Under the pieces are notes generated by a model. It saw only the letters and a program-made list of their open reading frames with translations, had not been told where the DNA came from and ran no database searches. A stretch of 64,000 bases of DNA from Candidatus Electrothrix scaldis (GTDB lineage: Bacteria > Desulfobacterota > Desulfobulbia > Desulfobulbales > Desulfobulbaceae): positions 372,001 to 436,000 of the forward strand of contig CP138355.1 in NCBI GenBank assembly GCA_033584155.1. Reading direction: 5' to 3'. A program made the translations under genes and the position numbers. Position 1 is the stretch's first letter. The number at the start of each line of letters is the position of its first letter. Shown one piece after another: positions 44,693 through 54,009 of the stretch.

Positions 44693-44941
44693 ATGCCAAG
44701 TCTTACCATCCGAAACCTTGACCCTGCTGTTAAACGGGGCCTAAGAATACAGGCTGCCCGCCATGCCTGCTCAATGGAAGAAGAAGCCAGAAGAATATTG
44801 CGGGCTGCTATACTGCAACCTGTTAGGGAAAAAGGCTTAGGTACTTTCATTCAGCAGAAATTCCATAAGAACGGCGGAGTTGCAATAGATCCTGTCCGCT
44901 CTGCTCCCCGCTCCCCTGTCATACAGGATGATGAGGAATGA
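44693..44941 (+). CDS. FitA-type ribbon-helix-helix antitoxin
   Basis: 82 residues. MPSLTIRNLDPAVKRGLRIQAARHACSMEEEARRILRAAI is the canonical FitA ribbon-helix-helix DNA-binding domain, followed by a toxin-binding tail ending DDEE. Start at 44693 is supported by ACGGAG seven bases upstream; the longer frame from 44585 is not. It overlaps the toxin gene by four bases (ATGA) and probably autoregulates the pair. Confidence 0.88.
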   Translation: MPSLTIRNLDPAVKRGLRIQAARHACSMEEEARRILRAAILQPVREKGLGTFIQQKFHKNGGVAIDPVRSAPRSPVIQDDEE

Positions 44942-45357
44942 TACTTCTTGATACCAACATCCTCTCCGAGCCGATGCGTCCTTCGCCAAATGAGCAGGTC
45001 ATCTCCTGGCTTGACGAACAAATCGTCACGGATCTCTTTATCTGCGCTGTCACCAAGGCGGAAATAGAACTCGGCATCGCCTTGTTACCGGAGGGCCGAA
45101 GAAAAAAGGCCTTGTTTTCCGCAGCTCAGGAGCTGTTCAGCAAATTTTCCGAACGCTGTTTGGCCTTTGGGGCAGCTGAGGCCTCCATCTATGCCGCAGT
45201 TATTGCCAATACCCGTGCCAAGGGCGAAACAATGAGCGTTGAAGACGCCATGATCGCTGCGGTCGCCCTGTCCTATGACTTCACCCTGGCAACACGGGAC
45301 ATCAAAGACTTTAACGGAATTGACGACATATCACTCATCAATCCCTTTGCAATCTAA
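44938..45357 (+). CDS. FitB/VapC-type PIN toxin
   Basis: 139-residue PIN-domain ribonuclease. MILLDTNILSE holds the first Asp, VTKAEIELGIALLPEGRR the Glu, and MSVEDAMIAAVALSYDFTLATRDIKDF the later Asp residues, so the acidic catalytic set is complete. It is coupled to the FitA-like gene and converges with the B12-regulated receptor gene. Confidence 0.9.
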   Translation: MILLDTNILSEPMRPSPNEQVISWLDEQIVTDLFICAVTKAEIELGIALLPEGRRKKALFSAAQELFSKFSERCLAFGAAEASIYAAVIANTRAKGETMSVEDAMIAAVALSYDFTLATRDIKDFNGIDDISLINPFAI

Positions 45358-45380
45358 CCCTGTTCGACCTCAGGCAGACA

Positions 45381-47375
45381 TCAGTACTCCCAACGCAGCG
45401 CAGCAAAGAAACTCCGCCCTGGCATCGGGTACCCTTTCACATAGGCGTACTCTTCGTCAAAGAGATTACCGATCTGCCCGCGCAACGTGAAGCTCCCCAG
45501 CCGCTCATTCTCATAGAAACGCCAAGAAGCACTCAGGTCAGTGACCGTGCTGGCATCCAGCTCAACCACCGGGGTCGGGTAAGCCCCGGACTCCCAATCC
45601 TCCACATCCTGCGTACCGCTATAGGCCACATTGAGGCGGTATGAGATACCGTCCCCGTTATTGACCAGCAAGCCGGTGGAAAAATTCATCGCACTGACAT
45701 CCTGAAGATCCTCACCCGTATTTTCATCCTCATACTGGGTCAGCAGGGTAAAATTGAGATAGGGGCGCACCTCCCAATCCCAGCCCATGCTCAGACCCAG
45801 ATCATAGGAGAACTCGCCTTCAAAGCCCGAGATCGTGGCATCACCCAGGTTTTGCCAGGTCCGGGAGCCATCGGCCAGATAATCAACAATGATCTTATCG
45901 GTGAAATCGGTAGAAAAAACGGTAAGCGAGGCATTGAGTCCGCTGGCGCTGAAGTCCAGGCCAGCCTCATAGGTGCGGCTGGATTCCGGCTCCAGCTCGG
46001 CATTACCCACTGTCCGGGAGCCGAAATGGGTAAAATCTGCTGCCAACTGATTGGCCGAGGGAATCATAAAGGCCTCAGCATATTGGGCCCGCAGTTTGAG
46101 CTGCTCTGTGACCAGCCAGGACAGGCCGATCTTGGGGGTGAAATGATCGGTATCGATGGTGCGACCAGCCGGTTCCACCACCTCCACCTCATACCAATCA
46201 TAGCGCAGCCCCAGATCAAGGGTCAGGCGCCGGGCGGGAAAGGTGGTCTTGCCAAGGAGAAAAACCGCTGGATTGCTGTAGCTGGTCTTTGTTGGTGTCC
46301 AGGTATTTTCCACTGCATAGTCCAGCCAGTCAATACCAGTGGTGATCCGGGTGTGCCCGAAGGTTCCGGTCAGCTGGGCCTGGGCCCCCTGCTGATCGGT
46401 GCTGTTGGATGAGACCTCGCCGTTATCCCAGCCATCCGGGTCGGAGGCAACAGGATCATCCCAGGAGTTCTCGTCCTTACCGAAGAAATAGCGGGTCATC
46501 CATTGCCAATGCTCGGCGCTGTCTGCTCCTGCATAGTTCAGATCAACCGAGTAATTTTCCTTGTCCGTGCTGTCATCCAGATCATTGGCCGAGAAATAAC
46601 CAGGGCTGCCGCTGTTATCCAGTTCCGAAGCAGTGACTATCAGGCCCAGGCGGTTTTTTTCCGGGTTCTCTTCCGTAAACGACCAGCCCAGATTGGCGCT
46701 CAGGCCCGAGGCTGCATCCAGGCCGGTGTTCTGAAACTCTGCCCCACTCCCGGTCTCATAGGCATCCCGCCCGGAACGACTATAGGAACCGGCAAAGTCA
46801 AAGCCCCCCTTCTTCAGGGTGCCGCCAATGCGGGATTCGTAGGCACCAAAGGAACCTGCACCTGCCTCGGCAAAGGCTGCGTTGCGCACTCCCTTGCGGG
46901 TAATGATATTAACCACCCCGCCCATTCCTGCTGAACCGTACTGCACAGCTCCCGGTCCCCGGATAATCTCAATCCGCTCAATATTACCGGTGAGCAGCTT
47001 GGCCACATTACCGGTTCCGGCACGACGCCCATCAAGCAGAATCAGTACATGGCCCTGAAGGTCATTCCCGAGGCTGTCGGTACGAAATCCACGCAGACCG
47101 ATGGAGGTCAGGGCACCGGGGTATTTATGAATATGGCCGATGGCCTTCTCCGCCAGCAAATCACTCACATCACGGGCACCGGATTGCTTGATCTCCTCCC
47201 GGTCAATCACTGTCACGTTGGCACTAACTTCCCTTTTCGGCTCGGCTGTCCGACCCGCAGTCACCACTACTTCGTCCATCTTCATCGACTGCCCAGATGC
47301 AGCGGCAAGCCCAGTGTGTACAGCGCAGGTGCCGATAAACAGCTGCACAGCCACGGTTGCAAAACTCTTCTTCAT
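45381..47375 (-). CDS. TonB-dependent receptor under B12 riboswitch (BtuB-like)
   Basis: 664-residue outer-membrane barrel. The signal peptide ends near GLAAASG. The TonB box is KMDEVVVTAG. The plug includes IDREEIKQSGARDVSDLL, IGLRGFRTDS, VLILLDGRRAGTGNVAKL, IERIEIIRGPGAVQYGS and GGVVNIITRKG. The barrel ends in an aromatic strand (RSFFAALRWEY). A cobalamin riboswitch with its own terminator lies upstream, so the cargo is probably cobalamin or a related corrinoid. Confidence 0.93.
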   Translation of the reverse strand: MKKSFATVAVQLFIGTCAVHTGLAAASGQSMKMDEVVVTAGRTAEPKREVSANVTVIDREEIKQSGARDVSDLLAEKAIGHIHKYPGALTSIGLRGFRTDSLGNDLQGHVLILLDGRRAGTGNVAKLLTGNIERIEIIRGPGAVQYGSAGMGGVVNIITRKGVRNAAFAEAGAGSFGAYESRIGGTLKKGGFDFAGSYSRSGRDAYETGSGAEFQNTGLDAASGLSANLGWSFTEENPEKNRLGLIVTASELDNSGSPGYFSANDLDDSTDKENYSVDLNYAGADSAEHWQWMTRYFFGKDENSWDDPVASDPDGWDNGEVSSNSTDQQGAQAQLTGTFGHTRITTGIDWLDYAVENTWTPTKTSYSNPAVFLLGKTTFPARRLTLDLGLRYDWYEVEVVEPAGRTIDTDHFTPKIGLSWLVTEQLKLRAQYAEAFMIPSANQLAADFTHFGSRTVGNAELEPESSRTYEAGLDFSASGLNASLTVFSTDFTDKIIVDYLADGSRTWQNLGDATISGFEGEFSYDLGLSMGWDWEVRPYLNFTLLTQYEDENTGEDLQDVSAMNFSTGLLVNNGDGISYRLNVAYSGTQDVEDWESGAYPTPVVELDASTVTDLSASWRFYENERLGSFTLRGQIGNLFDEEYAYVKGYPMPGRSFFAALRWEY

Positions 47376-47420
47376 GCCTTCTCCTCAGGTTTATCGTCCG
47401 AGGAGCTACCTGCACAAGGC

Positions 47421-47462
47421 AAAAAAAATCCCCGGACCAATTACATACATTGATCCGGGGAT
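47421..47462 (-). terminator. Attenuator hairpin between B12 riboswitch and receptor gene
   Basis: On the minus strand, ATCCCCGGATCAA and TTGGTCCGGGGAT form a long stem with a short loop, followed by TTTTTTTT. It lies between the riboswitch and the receptor ATG, which fits transcriptional attenuation by cobalamin. Confidence 0.9.
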
Positions 47463-47556
47463 GCCCTATTTTTCCACGAATAACTCTCCGCATCTCTCCC
47501 TTGTCCACGGGGAATGAGACGGTCCTGCCGGTGCCTGTTTTCGGCACGCAGATCAT

Positions 47557-47720
47557 AGTTTCAGACAGGTCTTCTGACTCTCGGTTCATCCTCCTGCTGC
47601 GCCTTCCCACATATGAATATGCAGTGGCATTCTACAGCATTTGTCCCCGATCACAGCGGCGGGCCCGTCCCGGATTTACACCGGGTTCCCTATTAAGCTC
47701 GGTTAGGAGCATCTGAAATA
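47557..47720 (-). ncRNA. Cobalamin (B12) riboswitch
   Basis: On the minus strand the conserved blocks appear in order: AATAGGGAACCCGGTG, TAAATCCGGGACGGGCCCGC, CGCTGTGATCGGGGAC, then ATGCCACTGCAT and GGGAAGGCGCAGCAGGAGGAT, and the B12 box GAGTCAGAAGACCTG. It precedes a terminator hairpin and a TonB-dependent receptor gene. Binding of adenosylcobalamin would favour termination and lower receptor expression. Confidence 0.93.
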
Positions 47721-47875
47721 CAGGCAAATATATAGCCGAAAACTGGTGGATCTGTCAAGAGGGAGAAGCTGAAGCAGGAGACAATACGTCTTGACTTCCC
47801 AGGTTGTAAGGGTATTTTTCAGCACAGGAGAACACAGAACATCGCTGGATAGATAAACAAAAAGGAGCAGGAAGA

Positions 47876-48643
47876 ATGAGCAGGGATAGCCGGAAAAAAG
47901 AATTAGCCGACCTCCTGAATGAGGTTGACGCACTCAAGGAGCAATTGGATGCGGTCAGGCCCCTTGCAGGCAGAGAAATCCTTCAGGCCCTTGATACCGA
48001 ATACACCTATGACAGCAACCGGATCGAAGGCAATACCCTGACCCTGCGAGAGACAGACATCATTGTCAATAAGGGACTCACCGTGGGTGGCAAATCCATG
48101 CGTGAACACCTTGAGGCGGCCAATCATTACGAAGCGGTTGCCTTTGTTCGGGAGCTTGCCCAGGAGCAGGCACCTGTTTCAGAGAGCATTGTCAGGCAGG
48201 TCCATGCCCTTATCCTGCAAGGCATTGATCGGGAAAACGCGGGAATATATCGTTCCGTTCCCGTGGCCATCTCGGGCAGTCGCCATGTTCCGCCCCAACC
48301 CTGGCAGGTCCCCAAGCTGATGGAGGAGCTCTTTCTCCGCCTGGAGCAGGAAGCAGAGCACATGCATCCGGTTGTCTCCGCTGCTGAGCTCCATGAAGGC
48401 ATAGCAACCATCCATCCCTTTATTGACGGCAACGGCAGAACAGCCAGACTGCTGATGAATCTGGCCCTCCTCCGACAGGGCTATACCATCACCAATATTC
48501 CAGGAGAAAGCCACAGTCGGCTGGCCTATTATGATGCGCTGGAGAAATGTAATCTAGAGCAGGATAAAACGGAATTTCATCTCCTGATAGCCGGGTATGT
48601 TCGGGCTAGCATGGAAAATTTTGTTCGCCTGTTGGGGAAGTAG
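47876..48643 (+). CDS. Fic family protein (AMP-transferase)
   Basis: 255 residues. The catalytic Fic motif is HPFIDGNGRTARLLMN near residue 181. An inhibitory-helix type sequence, TYDSNRIEGNTLTL, lies near residue 45, so activity is probably auto-inhibited by Glu in SNRIEGN. AAAAGGAG lies about 12 bases before the ATG. Fic enzymes usually AMPylate proteins; the target is unknown and no antitoxin neighbour is seen. Confidence 0.92.
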   Translation: MSRDSRKKELADLLNEVDALKEQLDAVRPLAGREILQALDTEYTYDSNRIEGNTLTLRETDIIVNKGLTVGGKSMREHLEAANHYEAVAFVRELAQEQAPVSESIVRQVHALILQGIDRENAGIYRSVPVAISGSRHVPPQPWQVPKLMEELFLRLEQEAEHMHPVVSAAELHEGIATIHPFIDGNGRTARLLMNLALLRQGYTITNIPGESHSRLAYYDALEKCNLEQDKTEFHLLIAGYVRASMENFVRLLGK

Positions 48644-48727
48644 GGAGCAGGTCCGCTTGAGAGGAGCGAAAGCGGACATAAGCCTGAAAAGCGATAGACT
48701 CAAACTGTTCTCCTTTTTTTATCTCCT

Positions 48728-48758
48728 GTATTTTGTGCATCAAAATACAAGTATTTTG
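48728..48758. promoter_or_regulatory. Three alternating half-sites GTATTTTG / CAAAATAC
   Basis: GTATTTTG (48728-48735), its exact complement CAAAATAC (48741-48748) and GTATTTTG again (48751-48758), spaced 5 and 2 bases, in the 369-base AT-rich spacer before the PLD-family gene. This looks like an operator for a dimeric regulator. The rest of the spacer shows no gene. Confidence 0.45.
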
Positions 48759-49012
48759 CAACCATGAATTAGGGATTTTATATCTCAAAATATCTATATT
48801 CGTATACACAGAATACCTGTATGATATAGACCATGACTTTCACATTCTGGAAGCTGAGCTTCTCTACCCAGAGATAGCCAAGCAGAGCTTAGGCACCAGC
48901 AAAAAAACGGTACGTGATACCGGGATGAATACATTCTTTCGTTGTAACGGTGACTTTATCATTGTCTTGTGAACGTTTTGAAGTTTAATCAATTCATATA
49001 CTCGGAAACTAG

Positions 49013-50320
49013 ATGAAAATATATTCAACACATTACCATAATACTGTTGATTGCAAGAAACTGCGGAAAAGCATATTGCTAGCACATGCAAAAAAGTCGA
49101 TAAAGATTAAAATATTAACTGCATATTATTCAGCGAGTTTCATCAAATCTTTCTTTAAAGACATATCTAAGGAAAAAAGAAAAACCTGTGGAATAACATT
49201 AGTTGTTAATGGTTTCTCGGGAAAAAGACTTAAAGAACAGGTAAAAGAACTTACTAGGATAAAAAAAGATTTTAATCTTTGGGGATTTAAAAAATCTAGC
49301 ATATATATCAATTATGAAAATACCTTATTTCATACTAAGCTTTATCAGTTTGTCAAGACGACAGGAAATATTTGGTTTCTTGGCTCTGCGAATGCTTCAG
49401 AAATAGCCTTTAGTGGAAATGAGGAGCTTCTTGTAAAAATAGGTGCAAAAAGAGCGGATTTAGAAAGGTATGTTGATTCTGTAATTTCCAATTCGATTGA
49501 AATTAGTAAATTCAAACCACCAAAAATAAACAATCTAATTAACTTTTTAAAATCAGGTACTATTTATTTCAAGCCTAATACACAAATTCAATTTACATTT
49601 AATGAATTGAATATGCCAGACGATGTAATAGAAGAACTCGGAAATCTAGATAAAACAGAAAGGCCTCGTGATACTAATCCAGGTGTTTTATGGGGAGCCT
49701 ATAATGTAAAAAGAGCACTCGGGATGCAAAATAGCAAACAAAAAAGAAAAATAGTATCAACTAGTCGCTTTGCTATAGAGACATGTTTTGGATACTGGGT
49801 GCCATCAACATATTCCAAAGATCTTGATGCACAAATAAAAGCATCTGGCGCAAATAAAAGAAATGAAATTGAGTCAGCACGTGATAAACTAGAAGAAGTT
49901 GGTGTTTATGAGATGATAGAAAAATTTGATTTGTATTTGCAGGATGTTGTAAAAATTTTAAATGAAAACGATGTTGAGTGGAGACCAGCTCAAAACCTTT
50001 CAGATAAATTTAAAACTTTTGTACAAAACTTACAGAAACGGTTAGAGACCCCAAAGCAGATAGAAAGAGCAAGCGATCCTTTTATTTCAAGTTATCTACC
50101 AGAAATCTGGAATGATCCAATTTCCAAGGAAGATTTTTTTGATTCATTTTTTGACTATATTGAATATAAAATCAAGCAATCATCTCCCCCATTGATAGTT
50201 AGATCATTGAAAAAAAACTTTAGCCTAGATCCAAGCAACACATCAAAAGAAATAAGAAATAAGATGGAAAAACAACTTAAAAAAGATGGGTGGTCAGAAG
50301 ACCAATGGGTTCAACCATAA
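49013..50320 (+). CDS. PLD-family nuclease-like protein, AT-rich, probably horizontally acquired
   Basis: 435 residues. The single HKD-type active site is split in the usual way: HTKLYQFVKTTGNIWFLGSANASEIAFSGNEEL near residues 104-135 (His, Lys, then GSANAS). Such a half-site needs a dimer, as in BfiI and NgoFVII type restriction nucleases. The remaining 300 residues are basic and not recognised. The gene is much richer in A+T than its neighbours and uses lysine AAA heavily. No methyltransferase accompanies it. It may be a restriction or abortive-infection effector. Confidence 0.75.
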   Translation: MKIYSTHYHNTVDCKKLRKSILLAHAKKSIKIKILTAYYSASFIKSFFKDISKEKRKTCGITLVVNGFSGKRLKEQVKELTRIKKDFNLWGFKKSSIYINYENTLFHTKLYQFVKTTGNIWFLGSANASEIAFSGNEELLVKIGAKRADLERYVDSVISNSIEISKFKPPKINNLINFLKSGTIYFKPNTQIQFTFNELNMPDDVIEELGNLDKTERPRDTNPGVLWGAYNVKRALGMQNSKQKRKIVSTSRFAIETCFGYWVPSTYSKDLDAQIKASGANKRNEIESARDKLEEVGVYEMIEKFDLYLQDVVKILNENDVEWRPAQNLSDKFKTFVQNLQKRLETPKQIERASDPFISSYLPEIWNDPISKEDFFDSFFDYIEYKIKQSSPPLIVRSLKKNFSLDPSNTSKEIRNKMEKQLKKDGWSEDQWVQP

Positions 50321-50435
50321 AAAAATACATAAAATGTCCAACGAGTGTTTCCAGCTGACGTTTCCCGCCGCTCGTTCATCGCTCTGGGTAACGCAGCTGA
50401 AACAGGTGTTAGTCACATAAGTGATGTTATGTTAA

Positions 50436-50477
50436 ACAAAAAGGGCTGCCAGCAAGTCATGCCAGCGACCCTTTTTT
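50436..50477. terminator. Bidirectional terminator between PLD gene and receptor gene
   Basis: AAAAAGGGCTGCCAGC and a bulged inverse arm GCCAGCGACCCTTTTTT form a hairpin with T runs in both directions. It separates the plus-strand PLD-family gene from the minus-strand receptor gene. Confidence 0.6.
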
Positions 50478-50526
50478 CCCGCGCTATCACCTCAACCGGG
50501 GAAGCACCCCGGCTAAGAACGCATCA

Positions 50527-52770
50527 TTAATACTTCACCGAAAGACTCAACATCCCGGAGAACGGCGTGCCGGGATAATAGGTAGCCACGCCCTGCCTGC
50601 TGTCATCCATCGCATTAATGGTGGAGACATATTCCTCATCCAGGAGGTTGTTCAGCTCCAGAGAGAGCTTCATCTCCTTACTCTTGAGGACGTTGGGGAG
50701 GGTGTAGCTCATGCGGAGATCAAGCACGGTGGCGGCGTCCACTTCGTCCTTGTTTTCCAGGTCACTATAGCGGCTGCCGATATAGCGAAGCATGGGCACC
50801 ACCTCAAAGGGACCGTTATGCCAGATCAGGCCGGTCTTGACCAACCATTCCGGGGTGTCCACCACCTGGTTGCCGTCCGCCTCCAGGGTCTTGCCTGCAT
50901 AGACCAGATTCTTGTCATACTGCATGGTGGTGTAGGTGGGGTTGACGAACAGGGTCAGCTCGTCGTTGAGATAGGCATTCATCTCCAGATCCAGGCCGTA
51001 GCCGGTGGCCTCCCCGATAAACTGATCATAGTTCAGGCCTACCCTGGGATCATAGACCGTGCAGACCAGGTTGCTGTGGGTGCTGTAGAACAGGGTGGGC
51101 GAAAGCTCAAACCAAGGGCCGATATAGCGCAGGCCCAGGTCAAAGGTATGGGTCTCCTCAATATCATAGCCATCAAAGAGGGTTTGCAGGTTCATACCCT
51201 GGGCAAGAAAGGTGCTCCGGTTAGCGCTGTACAGGTTAACCAGGGGCATGTACTTGTATGGGCGGATAAAGGTCTTGCCGTAGCTGGCCCGCAGCTCGGT
51301 CGAGTCGCTGAGCAGGGTGGACGCGGCCAGGGTAGGAAGGAGGATATCGTACTCTGTGGAGGCCCGGTCCAGATCAGGAGTACGCACTAAGGCATAATCC
51401 GGGCCAGGACCGCTCATATAGCCCTGGCTGTCATCCTCCTGAAAGTTGAAGTACTTGAGCCCGGCCTGCCAGTTGAAGCGCTCATAGGCACCTGCCAGCT
51501 TGAGGTAGGGACTGTGGATATAGGAGGTACCGCTACTGGCCATGCGTCCGTAGCCGCGATAGGCCAGACCGCTGTCCACAATGGCGTAGTTCTGGCTGTG
51601 GATATCCATGTCCACGGCCTCAAAATGATAGCCCAGGGAGACATTGAGATTGGCTGTCTTCTGCACAGCCTCAGCAATAAGGCCGGTGCGTTGGATATCA
51701 CGAATCCTTTTCTGGACCATACCTCCGTTGTTGGTCACTCCCTGGAGAATCTCTACATCCTCCTTAGAGGCATAGGGCTTGAGGGATATGGACAGGCTGT
51801 CAGTGAGCTCTGATGACAGTACAGCTAGGAAGTCATCATTCAGATACGTACCCCGGTTATAATCATAGTAATAGATGTCTTGCTTCACGTCTCCGGTCAG
51901 GGTGCCATTGAAGTCCTTGTCATAATTCCCCCCCAGGTCCTGGATATCATCCCAGCTCAGGGCCCGGTACAGGTGCTGGTCCAGATCATTATGGTTGTAC
52001 CAGAGCTTGACCGAGGTCTTCTCACCCAGGGCTTGCCTGAGGGAGAGGTTCCCGTTAAAGCGGGGGCCAAGTTCCCCCTCACCCCGCCACTTGTCGGACT
52101 CGGCATAGGAGAAGGAGCCAGACAGGGCCGTGCCCGTGGCAGGCAGTACCCCTGAGTCCAAGCGGAGATAGGTCCGGGTGTAGGCATCAGAACCCAGGCT
52201 CTGCTTAAAGGCCACACCAAAATCCTCATGGGGCCAGTCTGGTCGCAGCTCCACTGCCCCGCCCCGTGAGCCCACGCCGGTGCCGATATCACCGGGCACA
52301 GCCCCTTTATAGACAGAGACGGCCTCCATGTTTTCCATATCATAGAGATAGTCACGTGGCCCGATAGGGTTGCCGCCGTAGTTGGGCACGCCCTCCACAG
52401 TCAGGGCACCGAGGGCCCCCTTGACCCCACGCACCCGCACGCTACTCATCTCCGCTGCCAGCCCATTGCTGTCCGGGCTCTCCACGTTGATACCGGGCAG
52501 CATATCCAGGGTGTTATAGACGCTGGTGGTGGCCTTCGTGCCCTGGATTTCCATACCCTTGGCGGTGATCTCACTGCCGGTGTAGACGGTCTCACTGGCC
52601 TGCCGGGTCGGGGTGATGAGGCGTTCTCCCACCACCAGGACCTCTGCCATATCCCTCCCCTCTTCACTTGCCTCGGCCAAGCCACCCTGTGCGGCTACGG
52701 CTGCGATTGCCAGGGTGAAGAGGGCCTTCCTGCTGTATTGTTTTCTGCCTTGTGTGTTGCGCATGCTCAT
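50527..52770 (-). CDS. TonB-dependent receptor
   Basis: 747-residue outer-membrane receptor. Start at 52770 is chosen because AGGAAAG lies a few bases upstream and a signal peptide follows (KALFTLAIAAVAAQGGLAEA); the longer frame overlaps the FmdE-like gene. The TonB box is MAEVLVVGERL. Plug motifs are TTSVYNTLDMLPGINVES, VRVRGVKGALGALTVEG and MEAVSVYKGAVPGDIGTG. The last strand is FSGMLSLSVKY. It follows the FmdE-like gene closely and probably shares its promoter. The cargo is unknown; Ni/Co or a corrinoid is possible from context. Confidence 0.92.
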   Translation of the reverse strand: MSMRNTQGRKQYSRKALFTLAIAAVAAQGGLAEASEEGRDMAEVLVVGERLITPTRQASETVYTGSEITAKGMEIQGTKATTSVYNTLDMLPGINVESPDSNGLAAEMSSVRVRGVKGALGALTVEGVPNYGGNPIGPRDYLYDMENMEAVSVYKGAVPGDIGTGVGSRGGAVELRPDWPHEDFGVAFKQSLGSDAYTRTYLRLDSGVLPATGTALSGSFSYAESDKWRGEGELGPRFNGNLSLRQALGEKTSVKLWYNHNDLDQHLYRALSWDDIQDLGGNYDKDFNGTLTGDVKQDIYYYDYNRGTYLNDDFLAVLSSELTDSLSISLKPYASKEDVEILQGVTNNGGMVQKRIRDIQRTGLIAEAVQKTANLNVSLGYHFEAVDMDIHSQNYAIVDSGLAYRGYGRMASSGTSYIHSPYLKLAGAYERFNWQAGLKYFNFQEDDSQGYMSGPGPDYALVRTPDLDRASTEYDILLPTLAASTLLSDSTELRASYGKTFIRPYKYMPLVNLYSANRSTFLAQGMNLQTLFDGYDIEETHTFDLGLRYIGPWFELSPTLFYSTHSNLVCTVYDPRVGLNYDQFIGEATGYGLDLEMNAYLNDELTLFVNPTYTTMQYDKNLVYAGKTLEADGNQVVDTPEWLVKTGLIWHNGPFEVVPMLRYIGSRYSDLENKDEVDAATVLDLRMSYTLPNVLKSKEMKLSLELNNLLDEEYVSTINAMDDSRQGVATYYPGTPFSGMLSLSVKY

Positions 52771-52813
52771 TTCTTTCCTACTCCGTCCTACAGAGATCTT
52801 CCCTGCAAGTTTA

Positions 52814-53956
52814 CTAATTGAGATTATCGATAAGCAAGACCGGATCAACACCGGGCCGTGCATATTCTTTCGGGTCAGTACCCAGAGGCAGGGTGAATTG
52901 CTTGAGAACAGTAATAAACTGCTCAGGCTGATCCATTCTGTCCAGGTACCAGAGATCTGTGCAGAGTTTATTCATGACAGCGTGTCCGTAATCCGGGCAT
53001 CCGGTTTCCCCCCAGGTGTACCCCAGGGCAAGTCCTCCCCAGGTTTCCGTTCCCTTGTCATAACGGTAAACAACGGTGGACAGATTGCTCGCCCAAGTTG
53101 GCCACGAGGCGATATCCTCTGCCGTGGGATAGGTGACAGCGTAGCTTTTCTTGCCCGGCGTTGTGTTCAACAACACCATCAAGGCATCCTCTTTGCACCA
53201 GGGTTGAATCCCCTGGACAAAATAACTCCCCCCAGAGGCCAGCGGGAAATACCTCTTGATATAATCGGCCAGCAGGATACCGGAGGTCACACCGGGACAA
53301 TAATGATCGTGAAACTCAAAGGCACGGATCGCAGCCGTTGATACCCCGGCGCTCAAGGCATTAACAATGGTAACGATTCTGAACTCATTGCCGTTGAAGA
53401 TGGCATTATCAAACTTTTCCGCATACTCTGTGGCATGCTCATACAGATGCTCAGCATTGATCTGCTCTGCCACGGCTGTGCTGAATAGCATGTGACTGTT
53501 AAAGGAGCTCTTCTCTCGAACTGCATCCGAGTTCACCTCAAGATAAGCAACCCACCCAGATGCGGTATCATAGACTGCAAACCACAGCCCTGAAGTCGGC
53601 GCGCTCTGCACCTCCACCAGACTGTGATTCCCCCGGCTGACCTTCAGCGCAGTGGTTAAGCCGTCCAATGCCCCCATAGTGGACTGCTCATGCACTTCGG
53701 CATAACCGGCATTGGTCAGGGCCAGGCAATTTCTTGTGTTGAAATGCGGTACCTCTCGACGAAGCATCTGCTTAGCCTTACCGCCTGCTCGGATACCTAT
53801 TCTTTTCCAGGCAGTGTAGTCACTGTCAGTAGTGCGGGATTGTGACCAGGCCGCTGAGGCTGACACCATCAAAAACACACAGCAAAACAGGGTAAAAAGA
53901 TATCGATACTCTGCTGATACGGTATATACCGCCTTTCTCTTGTTACTTCTTTTCAT
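52814..53956 (-). CDS. Exported FmdE-family protein
   Basis: 380 residues. Signal peptide LFTLFCCVFLMVSASAAWSQ. The domain of formylmethanofuran dehydrogenase subunit E is recognised in FEFHDHYCPGVTSGILLADYIKRYFPL and WCKEDALMVLLNTTPGKKSYAV. Late cysteines (ETGCPDYGHAVMNKLC) could complete a metal site. FmdE is cytoplasmic in methanogens; an exported version beside a TonB-dependent receptor suggests a periplasmic metal or cofactor-handling role, which is inference. GGAG lies eight bases before ATG 53956. Confidence 0.8.
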   Translation of the reverse strand: MKRSNKRKAVYTVSAEYRYLFTLFCCVFLMVSASAAWSQSRTTDSDYTAWKRIGIRAGGKAKQMLRREVPHFNTRNCLALTNAGYAEVHEQSTMGALDGLTTALKVSRGNHSLVEVQSAPTSGLWFAVYDTASGWVAYLEVNSDAVREKSSFNSHMLFSTAVAEQINAEHLYEHATEYAEKFDNAIFNGNEFRIVTIVNALSAGVSTAAIRAFEFHDHYCPGVTSGILLADYIKRYFPLASGGSYFVQGIQPWCKEDALMVLLNTTPGKKSYAVTYPTAEDIASWPTWASNLSTVVYRYDKGTETWGGLALGYTWGETGCPDYGHAVMNKLCTDLWYLDRMDQPEQFITVLKQFTLPLGTDPKEYARPGVDPVLLIDNLN

Positions 53957-54009
53957 GTGGAGCCTCCGTTTTTCTTGTGTTATGTCTATGCAGGCCAGGA
54001 GCCTGCACC

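Noticed and set aside
48733-48972. 79-residue frame between the Fic and PLD-family genes
   Set aside because: Overlaps the operator-like half-sites, lacks a ribosome site and resembles no family.
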